Positions 1 through 7,059 are shown, counted from the first letter of the stretch. The stretch is 8,311 nucleotides of DNA from JAGVLN01 sp964515755 (GCA_964515755.1 CAZEVK010000044.1:1-8311), one strand, 5' to 3'. Notes: generated by a model not told the origin, from the sequence alone. Program-made: numbers and translations.

Positions 1-1755
1 TCTTGGATATTCCGCTTCAGTCCGATTCCAATCAATTATTATCTGCTGCCTTTCTGGTTTAGTAAGTATAGAGAGTTGACCTAGTGTTTTATGCGGATTT
101 TCAATTATTTGTTCAATTAACGTTTCAAAGTGTTGAGAAAAACAATTTATGATATTTGATGTCGAGGCATTTAAACCAAATTCTATTATAGACTCTTCTA
201 TTTCAATAACACATATGTTATTTTTTTTATCAATACTGAATATAAGGGAAGCATTATCAAACTCCTCATTTTCTACCTTAAATTCTTCTAAAACGTTTAT
301 CACTATTGGAAATTTAATATGCGAACTAGACAAACCAGGAAACCTTGCCAAAAGGTCGTTAAAATATGCTTTATTTCTTTCAGTCACTGCTGTTTGATCT
401 TTAATATGACCTACTAAATCTAAGACCGTCATAGTTGGTAGAACTGAATATGTTATAGGAACATATTTGGGAAAGAATGGTTGAAGAATATTAGGTAAAT
501 CTTGCAAAAAAGAAGTTACAAAACCAACACTAAAAGTAGATATATTTCCTATATAACTTAAATAAATTACAAAAGCAGCAAGAAGCACCTCTACAAATAA
601 ATAATTATTTCCTATCTTATTATTATAGTATGAAGAATATAAAACAAATCTGTCAGCAGACAAAACAATCTTTTTACGTTTTTTACCTTTAATTTTTATT
701 TCATTAACTTTAGGTATTTGATCTATAAAAGACAAAGTAGTAGGTAAAGAGGTGAAAATACTTCTTACCCAAAAAGTTTCATTAGAGGATAGATTATTAG
801 TAAACTTATATAATTTTTTAATAATATTTTGGTTTAAACTCTGAAGATTATAGCCAAGCTCAATACATGTTATTTGTTTTATCTCTTGTACTGTAATAGG
901 CTCTCCTTTTAAAGTTTTAAAATTTGCAAGCGTAATATCCTGAGTTGCTGTTGAAATTTGAATTTTTTCATCTGCTATACCAACTATGGTTCCAACAATA
1001 TTTTCAGATTTAGTATTGACAACCTTTACCTCAGTAGAAATAAAAATTTGATTATCTATTAAAACTTTAAAAGTAGTAAAGGTATTAGGATATTCTCCAA
1101 AATATAACGCTCTAAATTGTCTTTCAATATCTTGAGCAGAAAAATACCAAGAGATAAAACCTAAATTAGAAGGTTTCTGATGATGTGCATAATAGCTTTT
1201 TTTATCTATATCTTGTATTTTCTCTAGACAAATATTTTGAGGAAGATCTTTTATAAGATCTTTAAATGACTCTAAAGCATGAGCATAACATTTTAGGTTC
1301 AAACTTAAAGCTGTATCATTTTCCTTGATTGAAAACATAACTTGCTTTAATATACAACAAGTATCAACAGTTTCTTGCATCCTATACCAACTTATACCAT
1401 GTACTTTTTCATTTTTTAAAAGAGCCCATGATGTAGCATGTCTTCCTGCATATTTAGGAAGAAGAGAATCATGATAATTAATCGAATAATATTTAGGAAA
1501 TTGTAATACAAAACTTGGAATAATTTGTGTATTTACAATACTAAACAGATAATCAAAATTTTTATATGGATTTAGTTTTTGAAATTCTAAAAGAGAAGGA
1601 ATAACAGGAATATTATTCTGGTTAGCCCATCTAACTGTTTCATCATGGGAAGAAATAACACCTAAAAGTTTATTATCTTCTTTTATGAGTGCTATAGCAC
1701 ACTGAAGACCAAGATTTGTTTCACTTATAATATAACAACTAATTTTTTTTTTCAT
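1..1755 (-). CDS. NRPS N-terminal part: formyltransferase, truncated condensation domain, start of adenylation domain (partial)
   Basis: This is the first 585 codons of a nonribosomal peptide synthetase, open without a stop to the left edge, so the C-terminus is outside the window. Residues about 1-175 are a formyltransferase N-domain of the Met-tRNA formyltransferase type, with NYHDSLLPKYAG at 93-104. Asn93, His95 and Asp131 align with the catalytic Asn/His/Asp triad, although the usual DTG reads DTC. Residues about 195-300 fit the formyltransferase C-domain. Residues about 305-565 resemble only the C-terminal half of a condensation domain (ETFWVR, LLAAFVIYLS, FFPKYVPI), with no HHxxxDG. The end (PERQQIIIDWNRTEAEYP) is the typical junction into an adenylation domain. 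Such starter modules, as in linear gramicidin synthetase LgrA, activate an amino acid and N-formylate it on the carrier protein. I chose the ATG at 1755 because GAGG lies 9 bases upstream; an in-frame ATG at 1770 is the alternative. The gene follows the CmlA-like gene on the same strand after 239 bases. Confidence 0.88.
   Translation of the reverse strand, partial: MKKKISCYIISETNLGLQCAIALIKEDNKLLGVISSHDETVRWANQNNIPVIPSLLEFQKLNPYKNFDYLFSIVNTQIIPSFVLQFPKYYSINYHDSLLPKYAGRHATSWALLKNEKVHGISWYRMQETVDTCCILKQVMFSIKENDTALSLNLKCYAHALESFKDLIKDLPQNICLEKIQDIDKKSYYAHHQKPSNLGFISWYFSAQDIERQFRALYFGEYPNTFTTFKVLIDNQIFISTEVKVVNTKSENIVGTIVGIADEKIQISTATQDITLANFKTLKGEPITVQEIKQITCIELGYNLQSLNQNIIKKLYKFTNNLSSNETFWVRSIFTSLPTTLSFIDQIPKVNEIKIKGKKRKKIVLSADRFVLYSSYYNNKIGNNYLFVEVLLAAFVIYLSYIGNISTFSVGFVTSFLQDLPNILQPFFPKYVPITYSVLPTMTVLDLVGHIKDQTAVTERNKAYFNDLLARFPGLSSSHIKFPIVINVLEEFKVENEEFDNASLIFSIDKKNNICVIEIEESIIEFGLNASTSNIINCFSQHFETLIEQIIENPHKTLGQLSILTKPERQQIIIDWNRTEAEYPR
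1743..1752 (-). repeat. Ten-base adenine homopolymer at the start of the NRPS coding sequence
   Basis: The coding strand reads ATG, ten adenines, then TT, covering codons 2-4 and the first base of codon 5. Runs of this length are prone to slippage during replication and transcription. A gain or loss of one base would throw the whole synthetase out of frame within five codons. The present length keeps the frame open. Confidence 0.9.
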
Positions 1756-1764
1756 AACAAACAA

Positions 1765-1768
1765 CCTC
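1765..1768 (-). promoter_or_regulatory. Ribosome-binding site of the NRPS gene
   Basis: On the minus strand GAGG lies 9 bases before the ATG at 1755. It overlaps the alternative in-frame ATG at 1770-1768, which has no purine-rich site of its own, so the site favours the downstream start. Confidence 0.5.
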
Positions 1769-1801
1769 ATATAAATAACTTAAAAAATAATGCATTGTTA
1801 T

Positions 1802-1831
1802 TTATAACTCATTTAGCATAAAGGCTAACAA
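1802..1831 (-). promoter_or_regulatory. Possible promoter for the NRPS gene
   Basis: On the minus strand TTGTTA (1831-1826) is followed after 18 bases by TTATAA (1807-1802), about 47 bases before the start codon. A second candidate, TTGACT (1896-1891) with TAGCAT (1871-1866), has a long 19-base spacer. In DNA this AT-rich such pairs arise easily by chance, so this is only a candidate. Confidence 0.25.
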
Positions 1832-1873
1832 ATTAAACAGGATTATCATACACAGAATAGTATTTATGCTAAA
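1812..1873. repeat. Perfect 11-bp inverted repeat upstream of the NRPS gene
   Basis: TTTAGCATAAA at 1812-1822 and TTTATGCTAAA at 1863-1873 are exact reverse complements separated by 40 bases. They lie in the 239-base spacer between the CmlA-like gene and the NRPS gene, 57 bases or more from the NRPS start. The arms could bind a dimeric or looping regulator, or pair in RNA. No poly-U run follows on the minus strand, so a terminator is unlikely. Promoter-like hexamers overlap both arms. Confidence 0.55.
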
Positions 1874-1994
1874 AGTTACGAGACTTTTTGAGTCAATCAT
1901 TTATTTTGTGTAAGTTGTATTTTTTAATTCCAGTAAATTATTTACAGAAAGAAAGTTTGATGTTTCAAAATATCTTAACTAATTTAGATCTCAT

Positions 1995-3578
1995 TTAAAC
2001 AATCCATTCTTTTTTTCCATAAAGTCTTTCTGCTTTAATACTTTCCTCCTTACAAGCTTTAACAAAAAGATCTGATTCTGTAATTTGTATTGAATCAGGA
2101 ACATATTGCAATGCCATAATATAATTCAGCCAGGGCTCTTGTCCCATCGCATAAACATAAGCTTCCTTACATTTTGATTCCTTAACAATTGCCCAAGCCT
2201 TTTTGAAGTTTGAACCAGATAGCGCCCTAGCATTATCGTATGTTCTTTTAAGAGGATTCGTAAGTAACGGCCCATAAAGCCATGTAAGAGGAGCTCCATC
2301 ACATTCCATACCAACAAATAATATATCAATAGATCCTATATGTTCAAATATATTTATGTATAAATTATGATCTAAATTATTTGAGTCAACAGCAAAAATA
2401 ATTTTTCGATTCTTAAGGGTTATAAAATGAGCTATTTTGGAATGTATATTCAAATCTGAATGTTCTCCTAAAAATGGAAGGCCCATAATTTCTCCATCTG
2501 GAATTGGAATTGTTTCGAAATCCCTCAATGAAATAACTGAATCAAATCCAATTTTTTCTAAAATAAGTTTTAAAGAGGGGTCTGCAAGGAATCCATGATT
2601 ATTAGGGGGACATATAATATGTTTAATTTTATGCCTTAGTTGTAGGAGAGATTCAAATAATACATGATCCTGATGATTATGTGTCAGTACCACATAATCA
2701 ATTATTTCTGGTAGATCTTCAAAAGTAAATCTTGGTACTTCACTCAAAACCTTGTAGCTGATAACAGGATCTACCAGTATTGAAACCTTATCTGTTTGAA
2801 GTAAAACACAAGCATGACCAAAGTATCTAATACGAACACCATCTTCTTTATAATTTTGGTTATCGTTACATTCAGGTTTTTTTTCCGTAAAAAAAGACCA
2901 AAATAATTCTTTATCCTTATCCTCTATATCAAAAATTTCTTCCAGCTCTTTCCGATATTTTGGATTCATACGCATAGAAAATAATAAATCTAATCTTTTA
3001 TCATTGAATGGAAGCTTGAGAAGTACCTGGTTATCTTTTTTTAAATTTGGCGTGCTCATAATGAAAGGTCTATAATCACTTGATGCCTCTGATAAAGCTA
3101 TGGATTGAGGAGCGGTACTATAGTACTTGTTATAAAATAATGGTTCAATTAATTTTAAATGTGCATTGTTGTTTAAATCGTAAACGAGTTCAACAATGCC
3201 TTTAAGGTTTTCTGGTAATTTTTTATAGTGTCCTTCCAAAGAATCACCTTCTTCATTCTGTAAAAGCTTATCAAATTCTTTTAAAGACGTAGCTAATTCA
3301 AGAAGTTCTTTACAGTTTTTCCTAGTTTCTTCAATTAGATTTTTTATATCATTTACTCTTTCTCCATTTAAATCAATAAATGGACCTCCTAAAAGGGAAG
3401 GATTCTTAATTGCCTGAGCATGAATTTGAGGTGCTTGAACATAAGATTGCATAATTTTCATGTACCTCTCAGCAAGATTGCAAGCAGCTGTCGCAGGAGG
3501 TATTAGATATGACCAAGCATACCAACCAAAAATTAAAGGTTCAGCTATTGTTGTCGGTTTTAAATATAAAAGTTGCAT
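1995..3578 (-). CDS. CmlA-type diiron beta-hydroxylase for carrier-bound amino acids (metallo-beta-lactamase fold)
   Basis: This intact 527-residue protein is close to the length of CmlA (about 530), the chloramphenicol-pathway oxygenase that beta-hydroxylates an amino acid tethered to an NRPS carrier domain. Residues about 1-245 form the helical N-terminal region typical of that family (EPLIFGWYAWSYLIPPA near 13-29, GGPFIDL at 64-70). Residues about 248-527 have the metallo-beta-lactamase fold, with HNHQDH at 300-305, GEH at 371-373 and AVDSNN at 396-401. Glu372 stands where hydrolases of the fold usually have a His ligand; in CmlA a Glu there helps build the diiron centre. The ligand positions run a constant five residues behind the CmlA numbering as I remember it (H305, H307, D309, H310, E377, D403). 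I cannot place the last metal ligand with confidence. AGGT about 9 bases upstream supports the ATG at 3578. It sits between mbtH and the NRPS gene, so its likely substrate is an aminoacyl carrier domain of that NRPS. A plain MBL hydrolase is the alternative. Confidence 0.85.
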   Translation of the reverse strand: MQLLYLKPTTIAEPLIFGWYAWSYLIPPATAACNLAERYMKIMQSYVQAPQIHAQAIKNPSLLGGPFIDLNGERVNDIKNLIEETRKNCKELLELATSLKEFDKLLQNEEGDSLEGHYKKLPENLKGIVELVYDLNNNAHLKLIEPLFYNKYYSTAPQSIALSEASSDYRPFIMSTPNLKKDNQVLLKLPFNDKRLDLLFSMRMNPKYRKELEEIFDIEDKDKELFWSFFTEKKPECNDNQNYKEDGVRIRYFGHACVLLQTDKVSILVDPVISYKVLSEVPRFTFEDLPEIIDYVVLTHNHQDHVLFESLLQLRHKIKHIICPPNNHGFLADPSLKLILEKIGFDSVISLRDFETIPIPDGEIMGLPFLGEHSDLNIHSKIAHFITLKNRKIIFAVDSNNLDHNLYINIFEHIGSIDILFVGMECDGAPLTWLYGPLLTNPLKRTYDNARALSGSNFKKAWAIVKESKCKEAYVYAMGQEPWLNYIMALQYVPDSIQITESDLFVKACKEESIKAERLYGKKEWIV

Positions 3579-3634
3579 TTGTTTTTACCTGTTTTAATTA
3601 AACATCACGTAGCTTTATGTTGTATCTATATTAG

Positions 3635-3665
3635 AAAAATATTCTGTATCATAAAAATATTCTGT
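3635..3665. repeat. Short tandem repeat, 18-bp period
   Basis: AAAAATATTCTGT occurs at 3635-3647 and again at 3653-3665, giving an 18-base period in about 1.7 copies. It lies in the 93-base gap between the mbtH-like gene and the CmlA-like gene. It may be replication-slippage debris or a double binding site; the sequence does not decide. Confidence 0.6.
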
Positions 3666-3671
3666 CAACAG

Positions 3672-3882
3672 TTAATTTAGCACAGCTTTATCTATTTGTT
3701 CTCTCAGACTTTTAGGTCTCATATCGGTCCATACTTCTTTTACATAGTTTAAGACCTCTTGCTTAGTTCCTTTCGAACCAACCAGTTTCCAACCAAATGG
3801 TATTTCTTTCCATGCAAACCATATAGAATATTGTTCCTCTTCATTAATAAGGCATATATTCTTTATTATCTTCTTCTGACAT
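3672..3882 (-). pseudogene. MbtH-like NRPS accessory protein, frameshifted near its start
   Basis: MbtH-like proteins are about 70 residues long and bind NRPS adenylation domains, which often need them for solubility or activity. The ATG at 3882, with AGGT about 9 bases upstream, opens MSEEDNKEY and then hits a stop within four codons. One base removed near 3855 joins it to a frame reading CLINEEEQYSIWFAWKEI, then PFGW, and later VWTDMRPKSLRE, which ends at 3672. The repaired product would be 69 residues, the normal family size. The NxExQxSxW and WTDxRPxSxR signatures are present, with Phe in place of the usual Pro after SIW. The long frame itself has no ATG, GTG or TTG upstream of the conserved part. 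The break is not in a homopolymer, so a real mutation is plausible, but a sequencing error is possible. Confidence is high for the family and moderate for loss of function. Confidence 0.85.
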
Positions 3883-3915
3883 ACGTTATTACCTATTTAT
3901 TTTTATATTAAATAA

Positions 3916-4346
3916 TTAATTAAATGTACTATCACTGTTTATTAGTTCTTCAAACACTACTTCCAAATATCTTTCTCCTAATTCTGATGCCAAATCAATA
4001 TCAGCTATAAGTCTGATATCATTGTAACTCAAATTGGTAGTGCCTTCAATATATAACAAACCTTCTCCTTTAGTAAAATCTAAATCTTTTATATTTGTAC
4101 TCTTTAAATCCACATTGATCCCAAATTCACTGCCACCCGTGGTTTTTATAATTTGATATGTATATAACCGTCTTCAATACGCTCTTTTATCTCCTCATAA
4201 GGTTCATCTCTATGTCCTATTACTACCTCATGTTTACCTTCACTTAGTCTTTTTACCAATTCATTTATCATATTTACTACGTTCTCATTGCTTTTTATTT
4301 GATCTTCTTTTTGTATTGGTAAATAAAATGGGCTACTTTTATTCAA
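3916..4346 (-). pseudogene. Unrecognised gene split by one frameshift
   Basis: Two adjacent reading frames, 4346-4146 and 4113-3916, join into one protein of about 142 residues if a single base is restored near 4150. The first frame ends GYIHIKL then stop, and the second continues IKTTGGSEFGINVDLK upstream of its apparent GTG start, reaching back to the break. The first half is charged and probably helical (NELVKRLSEGKHEVV). The second half has IEGTTNLSYNDIRLIADIDL and then GERYLEVVFEEL, which looks like mixed alpha/beta. There is no signal peptide or membrane segment. The first frame begins with TTG directly after a stop and overlaps the ppa remnant, so the original start is uncertain. It ends 33 bases before mbtH on the same strand, so it could be part of the NRPS locus. 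I do not recognise the family. Confidence 0.55.
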
Positions 4347-4873
4347 TTAGATAAATTTTTTCTAGCCCCCTCTTCGATTAGCTTCCTCGTTACTTCAATA
4401 TCTCCCCACTCTAAAACTTTCACCCATTTATCTTTATCCAGATTTTTATAGTGTTCAAAGAAATGCTTTATTCTATTCTTAAATAATACTAGCAACATCA
4501 GTAATATTCCGTATATTATCAAAAGATATATCAACCTTAGATACCGGAACAGCAATAATCTTCTCATCTAAACCTGATTCATCTTCCATCATTAATACCC
4601 CAATAGGCCTGTATTTTACTATCGCACTCGGTATAATTGGATAGTTAGATAAAACCAATACATCGACTGGATCTCCATCACTAGATAGAGTGCTAGGAAT
4701 AAATCCATAATTACATGGATTAAGACATTGATACCTGCATAAACCAATCAACAAATATAGCACCGGATTCTTTAATCAAGTTCATATTTGACAGGGTTAT
4801 CATTCATAGGTATTTCAATAATTACATTAAACTCATCTGGCATTTTTCCTAATGGAATCTTATCTATCTGCAT
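4343..4873 (-). pseudogene. ppa: Inorganic pyrophosphatase, broken by three frameshifts
   Basis: Soluble family I pyrophosphatase hydrolyses pyrophosphate to phosphate in the cytoplasm. Four pieces in different frames reconstruct nearly the whole protein. MQIDKIPLGKMPDEFNVI leads to VKYELD and a stop near 4774. DKESGAIFVDWFMQVSM runs to about 4732. NPCNYGFIPSTLSSDGDPVD through GVLMMEDESGLDEKIIAVP ends at 4479. KHFFEHYKNLDKDKWVKV ends at 4343. The metal-binding DGDPVD motif and the EDESGLDEK segment are still readable, so decay is recent or the gene has drifted slowly. The start at 4873 is supported by AAGGAG 9 bases upstream. No single frame can give an active enzyme. Since ppa is normally essential, a second working copy should exist elsewhere, or the frameshifts are sequence errors. 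The neighbours htpG and the unrecognised gene are also broken. Confidence 0.9.
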
Positions 4874-4882
4874 CTATTCGTT

Positions 4883-4888
4883 CTCCTT
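4883..4888 (-). promoter_or_regulatory. Ribosome-binding site of the ppa remnant
   Basis: AAGGAG lies 9 bases before the ATG at 4873 and fixes the original start. It is well preserved although the gene is dead. Confidence 0.7.
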
Positions 4889-4908
4889 TTCTTACTATAG
4901 TTAATCAT

Positions 4909-4937
4909 TTATTATTTTACATAATTTTTTATCTCAA
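4909..4937 (-). promoter_or_regulatory. Possible promoter of the ppa remnant
   Basis: On the minus strand TTGAGA (4937-4932) is followed after 17 bases by TAATAA (4914-4909), about 35 bases before the ppa start. The -35 match is good and the -10 match weak. AT richness makes chance matches common. Confidence 0.3.
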
Positions 4938-5049
4938 GCTAAATCTAATTATTGACAAAGTTAAAATCCTTTTCAAGTAACACTTACTGTACTAATATCT
5001 ACAGGGAATTATAATATAGTATTTATGTTACTTATAAATTCCTTATCTT

Positions 5050-5069
5050 AAATGCACTTAAATGCATTA
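5050..5069. repeat. Small inverted repeat at the end of the htpG remnant
   Basis: AATGCA and TGCATT flank CTTAAA, forming a 6-bp stem with a 6-base loop that overlaps the htpG stop codon. No thymine run follows on the minus strand, so it is a poor terminator candidate. The rest of the 193-base gap to ppa shows nothing else clear apart from the promoter candidate. Confidence 0.35.
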
Positions 5070-7054
5070 ATCTATAATAGGTACTTTAGGTACTATACTA
5101 GGTTTTCTCTTGGTTGATTTCTTCCCGGTAGAAGTATTTTTCGGTTTATTGAATTCTATAGCTTCTACTAGAGGCATGTTATTATTTGCTCCTGCAGCAG
5201 ATAGAACTTTTTCTATAATATCATTAATCCTTTTTGAAAACTCTACTACATTAGATGGAAGTTGACCTTCAATAATACATGCTTCATCAAATATAAGCTT
5301 GACTAACTCTCCATTATTGATAATGGAGTTCTGATCTTTATCAAGGAAGTCACTATTGATTCTCTGTATTATAGAATGTTTATGGTTAATCTCCAATACC
5401 TTAGGCACCGGAAAAGAAAATCTCCTTTGTTCCATCAATAACCTTTCCGTATATATATCCATACCACCATCACCTACTGTTAAACAGGCAATACTCGAAG
5501 TAAGTTTTCTGGATATCTTTACATCCTTAACTGAATTAACTAATACTTTTTTAAAATATTCAGTTAACTTACTGTATTGACCCTCATCTTGCCTGGTGTC
5601 TTTAGAGAACTCATTATAAGCTCCTTTTTCTTTATCTTTACCAACACCTCCTGTTCCAAATCTATATTATTTCTTGTAACTGATTTAATATCATAATTTT
5701 TATATCTGATATAATTATTTACCCAGAAATTATCTACCTGATCAGTAAAAAGTAGTACGTCTATTCCTTTATTTAAAAAACCTTCAATTTAAGGACTAGA
5801 CAGTAAATTATCAGCGTTATTACCGCTCAGGTAATATATGATTTTCTGTCCTTCCTTAAAGTTACTTATGTACTCATCCAAGCTGATTAGTCTGTTATCA
5901 ATGCTACTCCTAAACATACATAATTTCAAGCAGCTTTTTATGATCAAAACCTGATTTGCAAAGACCTTCTTTTAAAACACTACCAAAGTTATCCCAGAAT
6001 TCTAGATAATCCTCTATTAATTCTTCTTTTTTCTTTTTTAACTCATTTATTACTTTTTATATAATTGATGATTTGTTTTTTCAAGAACCAGATTTTGTTG
6101 TAAAGTTTCCCGGCTGATATTAAAAGGTAAATCTTCTGAATCTACCACTCCTCGAATAAACCTTAAATAATTTGGAATCAAATCAACATTCTCATCAGAA
6201 ATAAAAACTCGTTTTACATATAGTTTAACGCTTTTTTACGGTCCTGATTAAATAAATCAAAAGGGTTAGTCGATAGAATAAATAATAAGTTAGTAAATTC
6301 TATTGCTCCTTCATTTTTATTATGCATAATTAACCACAGATCATCCATTGCATAAGATAAGCTTTTATAAAACCTTATACTGTTCAGGAGTAATTTCAGA
6401 TTTTGGCCTAGTCCACAGTGCTGACAAAGAGTTAAGCTGAATTTCATTATTATCAGTATTAATAAAGTATATTAGGAATTGCTATATGATCAGAATAACT
6501 TTTAACTATATTTTTTAACCTAAAATGATCTAGATATTCATCCTCTTTTTCTTTAACATGAATTAATACTTCAATACCACGTGAAAACTCTCTATCTGTA
6601 TCTGCAACTGTATATTCTCTTAAACCATCAGAATGCCAGGTATAGCTTTTTTCTTTTCCTGCTTTTCTAGAGGTAACGGTTATATATTCTGCTATCATAA
6701 ATGCAGATAAAATCCTACCCCAAATTGGCCTATCAACATGCTATCCTTTTTAGCATCACCAGAAAGATGCTGAAGAAAGTTCTGAGTACCAGATTTTGTA
6801 GTACTAAAGTTTTCTATTAACTCTTCTTTATTCATACCAATCTCATTATCACATATAATAATATTCCTATTATCTTTATCAATTCTCACTGTGATTTTAA
6901 AAGTGGTATCTTTTTCTAATAGATCAGGAGTAGTTTGTGATAATAACGTAGCCTATCACATGCATCAAAAGATCTCTTTATTAGTATAAAGAGAGTGGAT
7001 CATTATGTGCAGGATTTTACAACCTCAGCACCGAAATTTCTTCTCGTAAACCAT
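5067..7054 (-). pseudogene. htpG: Chaperone HtpG (Hsp90 family), heavily frameshifted
   Basis: HtpG is the cytoplasmic bacterial Hsp90, an ATP-dependent chaperone. Pieces in shifting frames follow the family from end to end. MIHSLYTNKEIF and DACDRLRY lie near 7000-6945. IGMNKEELIENFSTTKSGT and SMLIGQFGVGFY fall in 6889-6695. EYITVTSRKAGKEKSYTW and DHFRLKNIVKSYSDHIA fall in 6698-6459. MHNKNEGAIEFTNLLFI is in 6447-6214, RVFISDENVDLIPNYLRF near 6210-6150, and YYLSGNNADNLLSSP near 5845-5790. The C-terminal domain (MDIYTERLLMEQRRFSFP) is a 131-codon frame at 5462-5067. The start at 7054 has AGGAG 5 bases upstream. About nine codons that normally read RELISNAS, part of the ATP-binding motif, are missing near 6968, so the gene would fail even without frameshifts. 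The protein ends in an unusual Lys/Pro-rich tail (GKKSTKRKPSIVPKVPIID) after the normal family end. Confidence 0.92.
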
Positions 7055-7059
7055 AATTA

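Noticed and set aside
149..397. Plus-strand open frame of 82 codons
   Set aside because: It lies opposite the condensation-like region of the NRPS, which has clear family motifs, and its own translation shows no recognisable domain.
406..418. A 13-base string (atgacctactaaa) shared with the 7146-7158 region, considered as a repeat
   Set aside because: Both reflect codons for LVGH in different frames of reference, and the match does not extend.
1180..1185. His-His pair in the NRPS (residues 191-192), considered as a condensation HHxxxDG motif
   Set aside because: No Asp-Gly follows at the right distance, and the pair sits in the linker between the two formyltransferase subdomains.
2126..2329. 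Minus-strand 67-codon frame inside the CmlA-like gene
   Set aside because: It is an out-of-frame shadow of the well-supported 527-codon gene.
5356..5580. Plus-strand 74-codon frame
   Set aside because: It lies antisense to the htpG C-terminal coding region and has no independent support.
6974..6993. Perfect 8-bp hairpin CTCTTTAT / ATAAAGAG with a 4-base loop
   Set aside because: It falls within the conserved htpG codons for SLYTNKE, so codon choice explains it and no regulatory role is needed.
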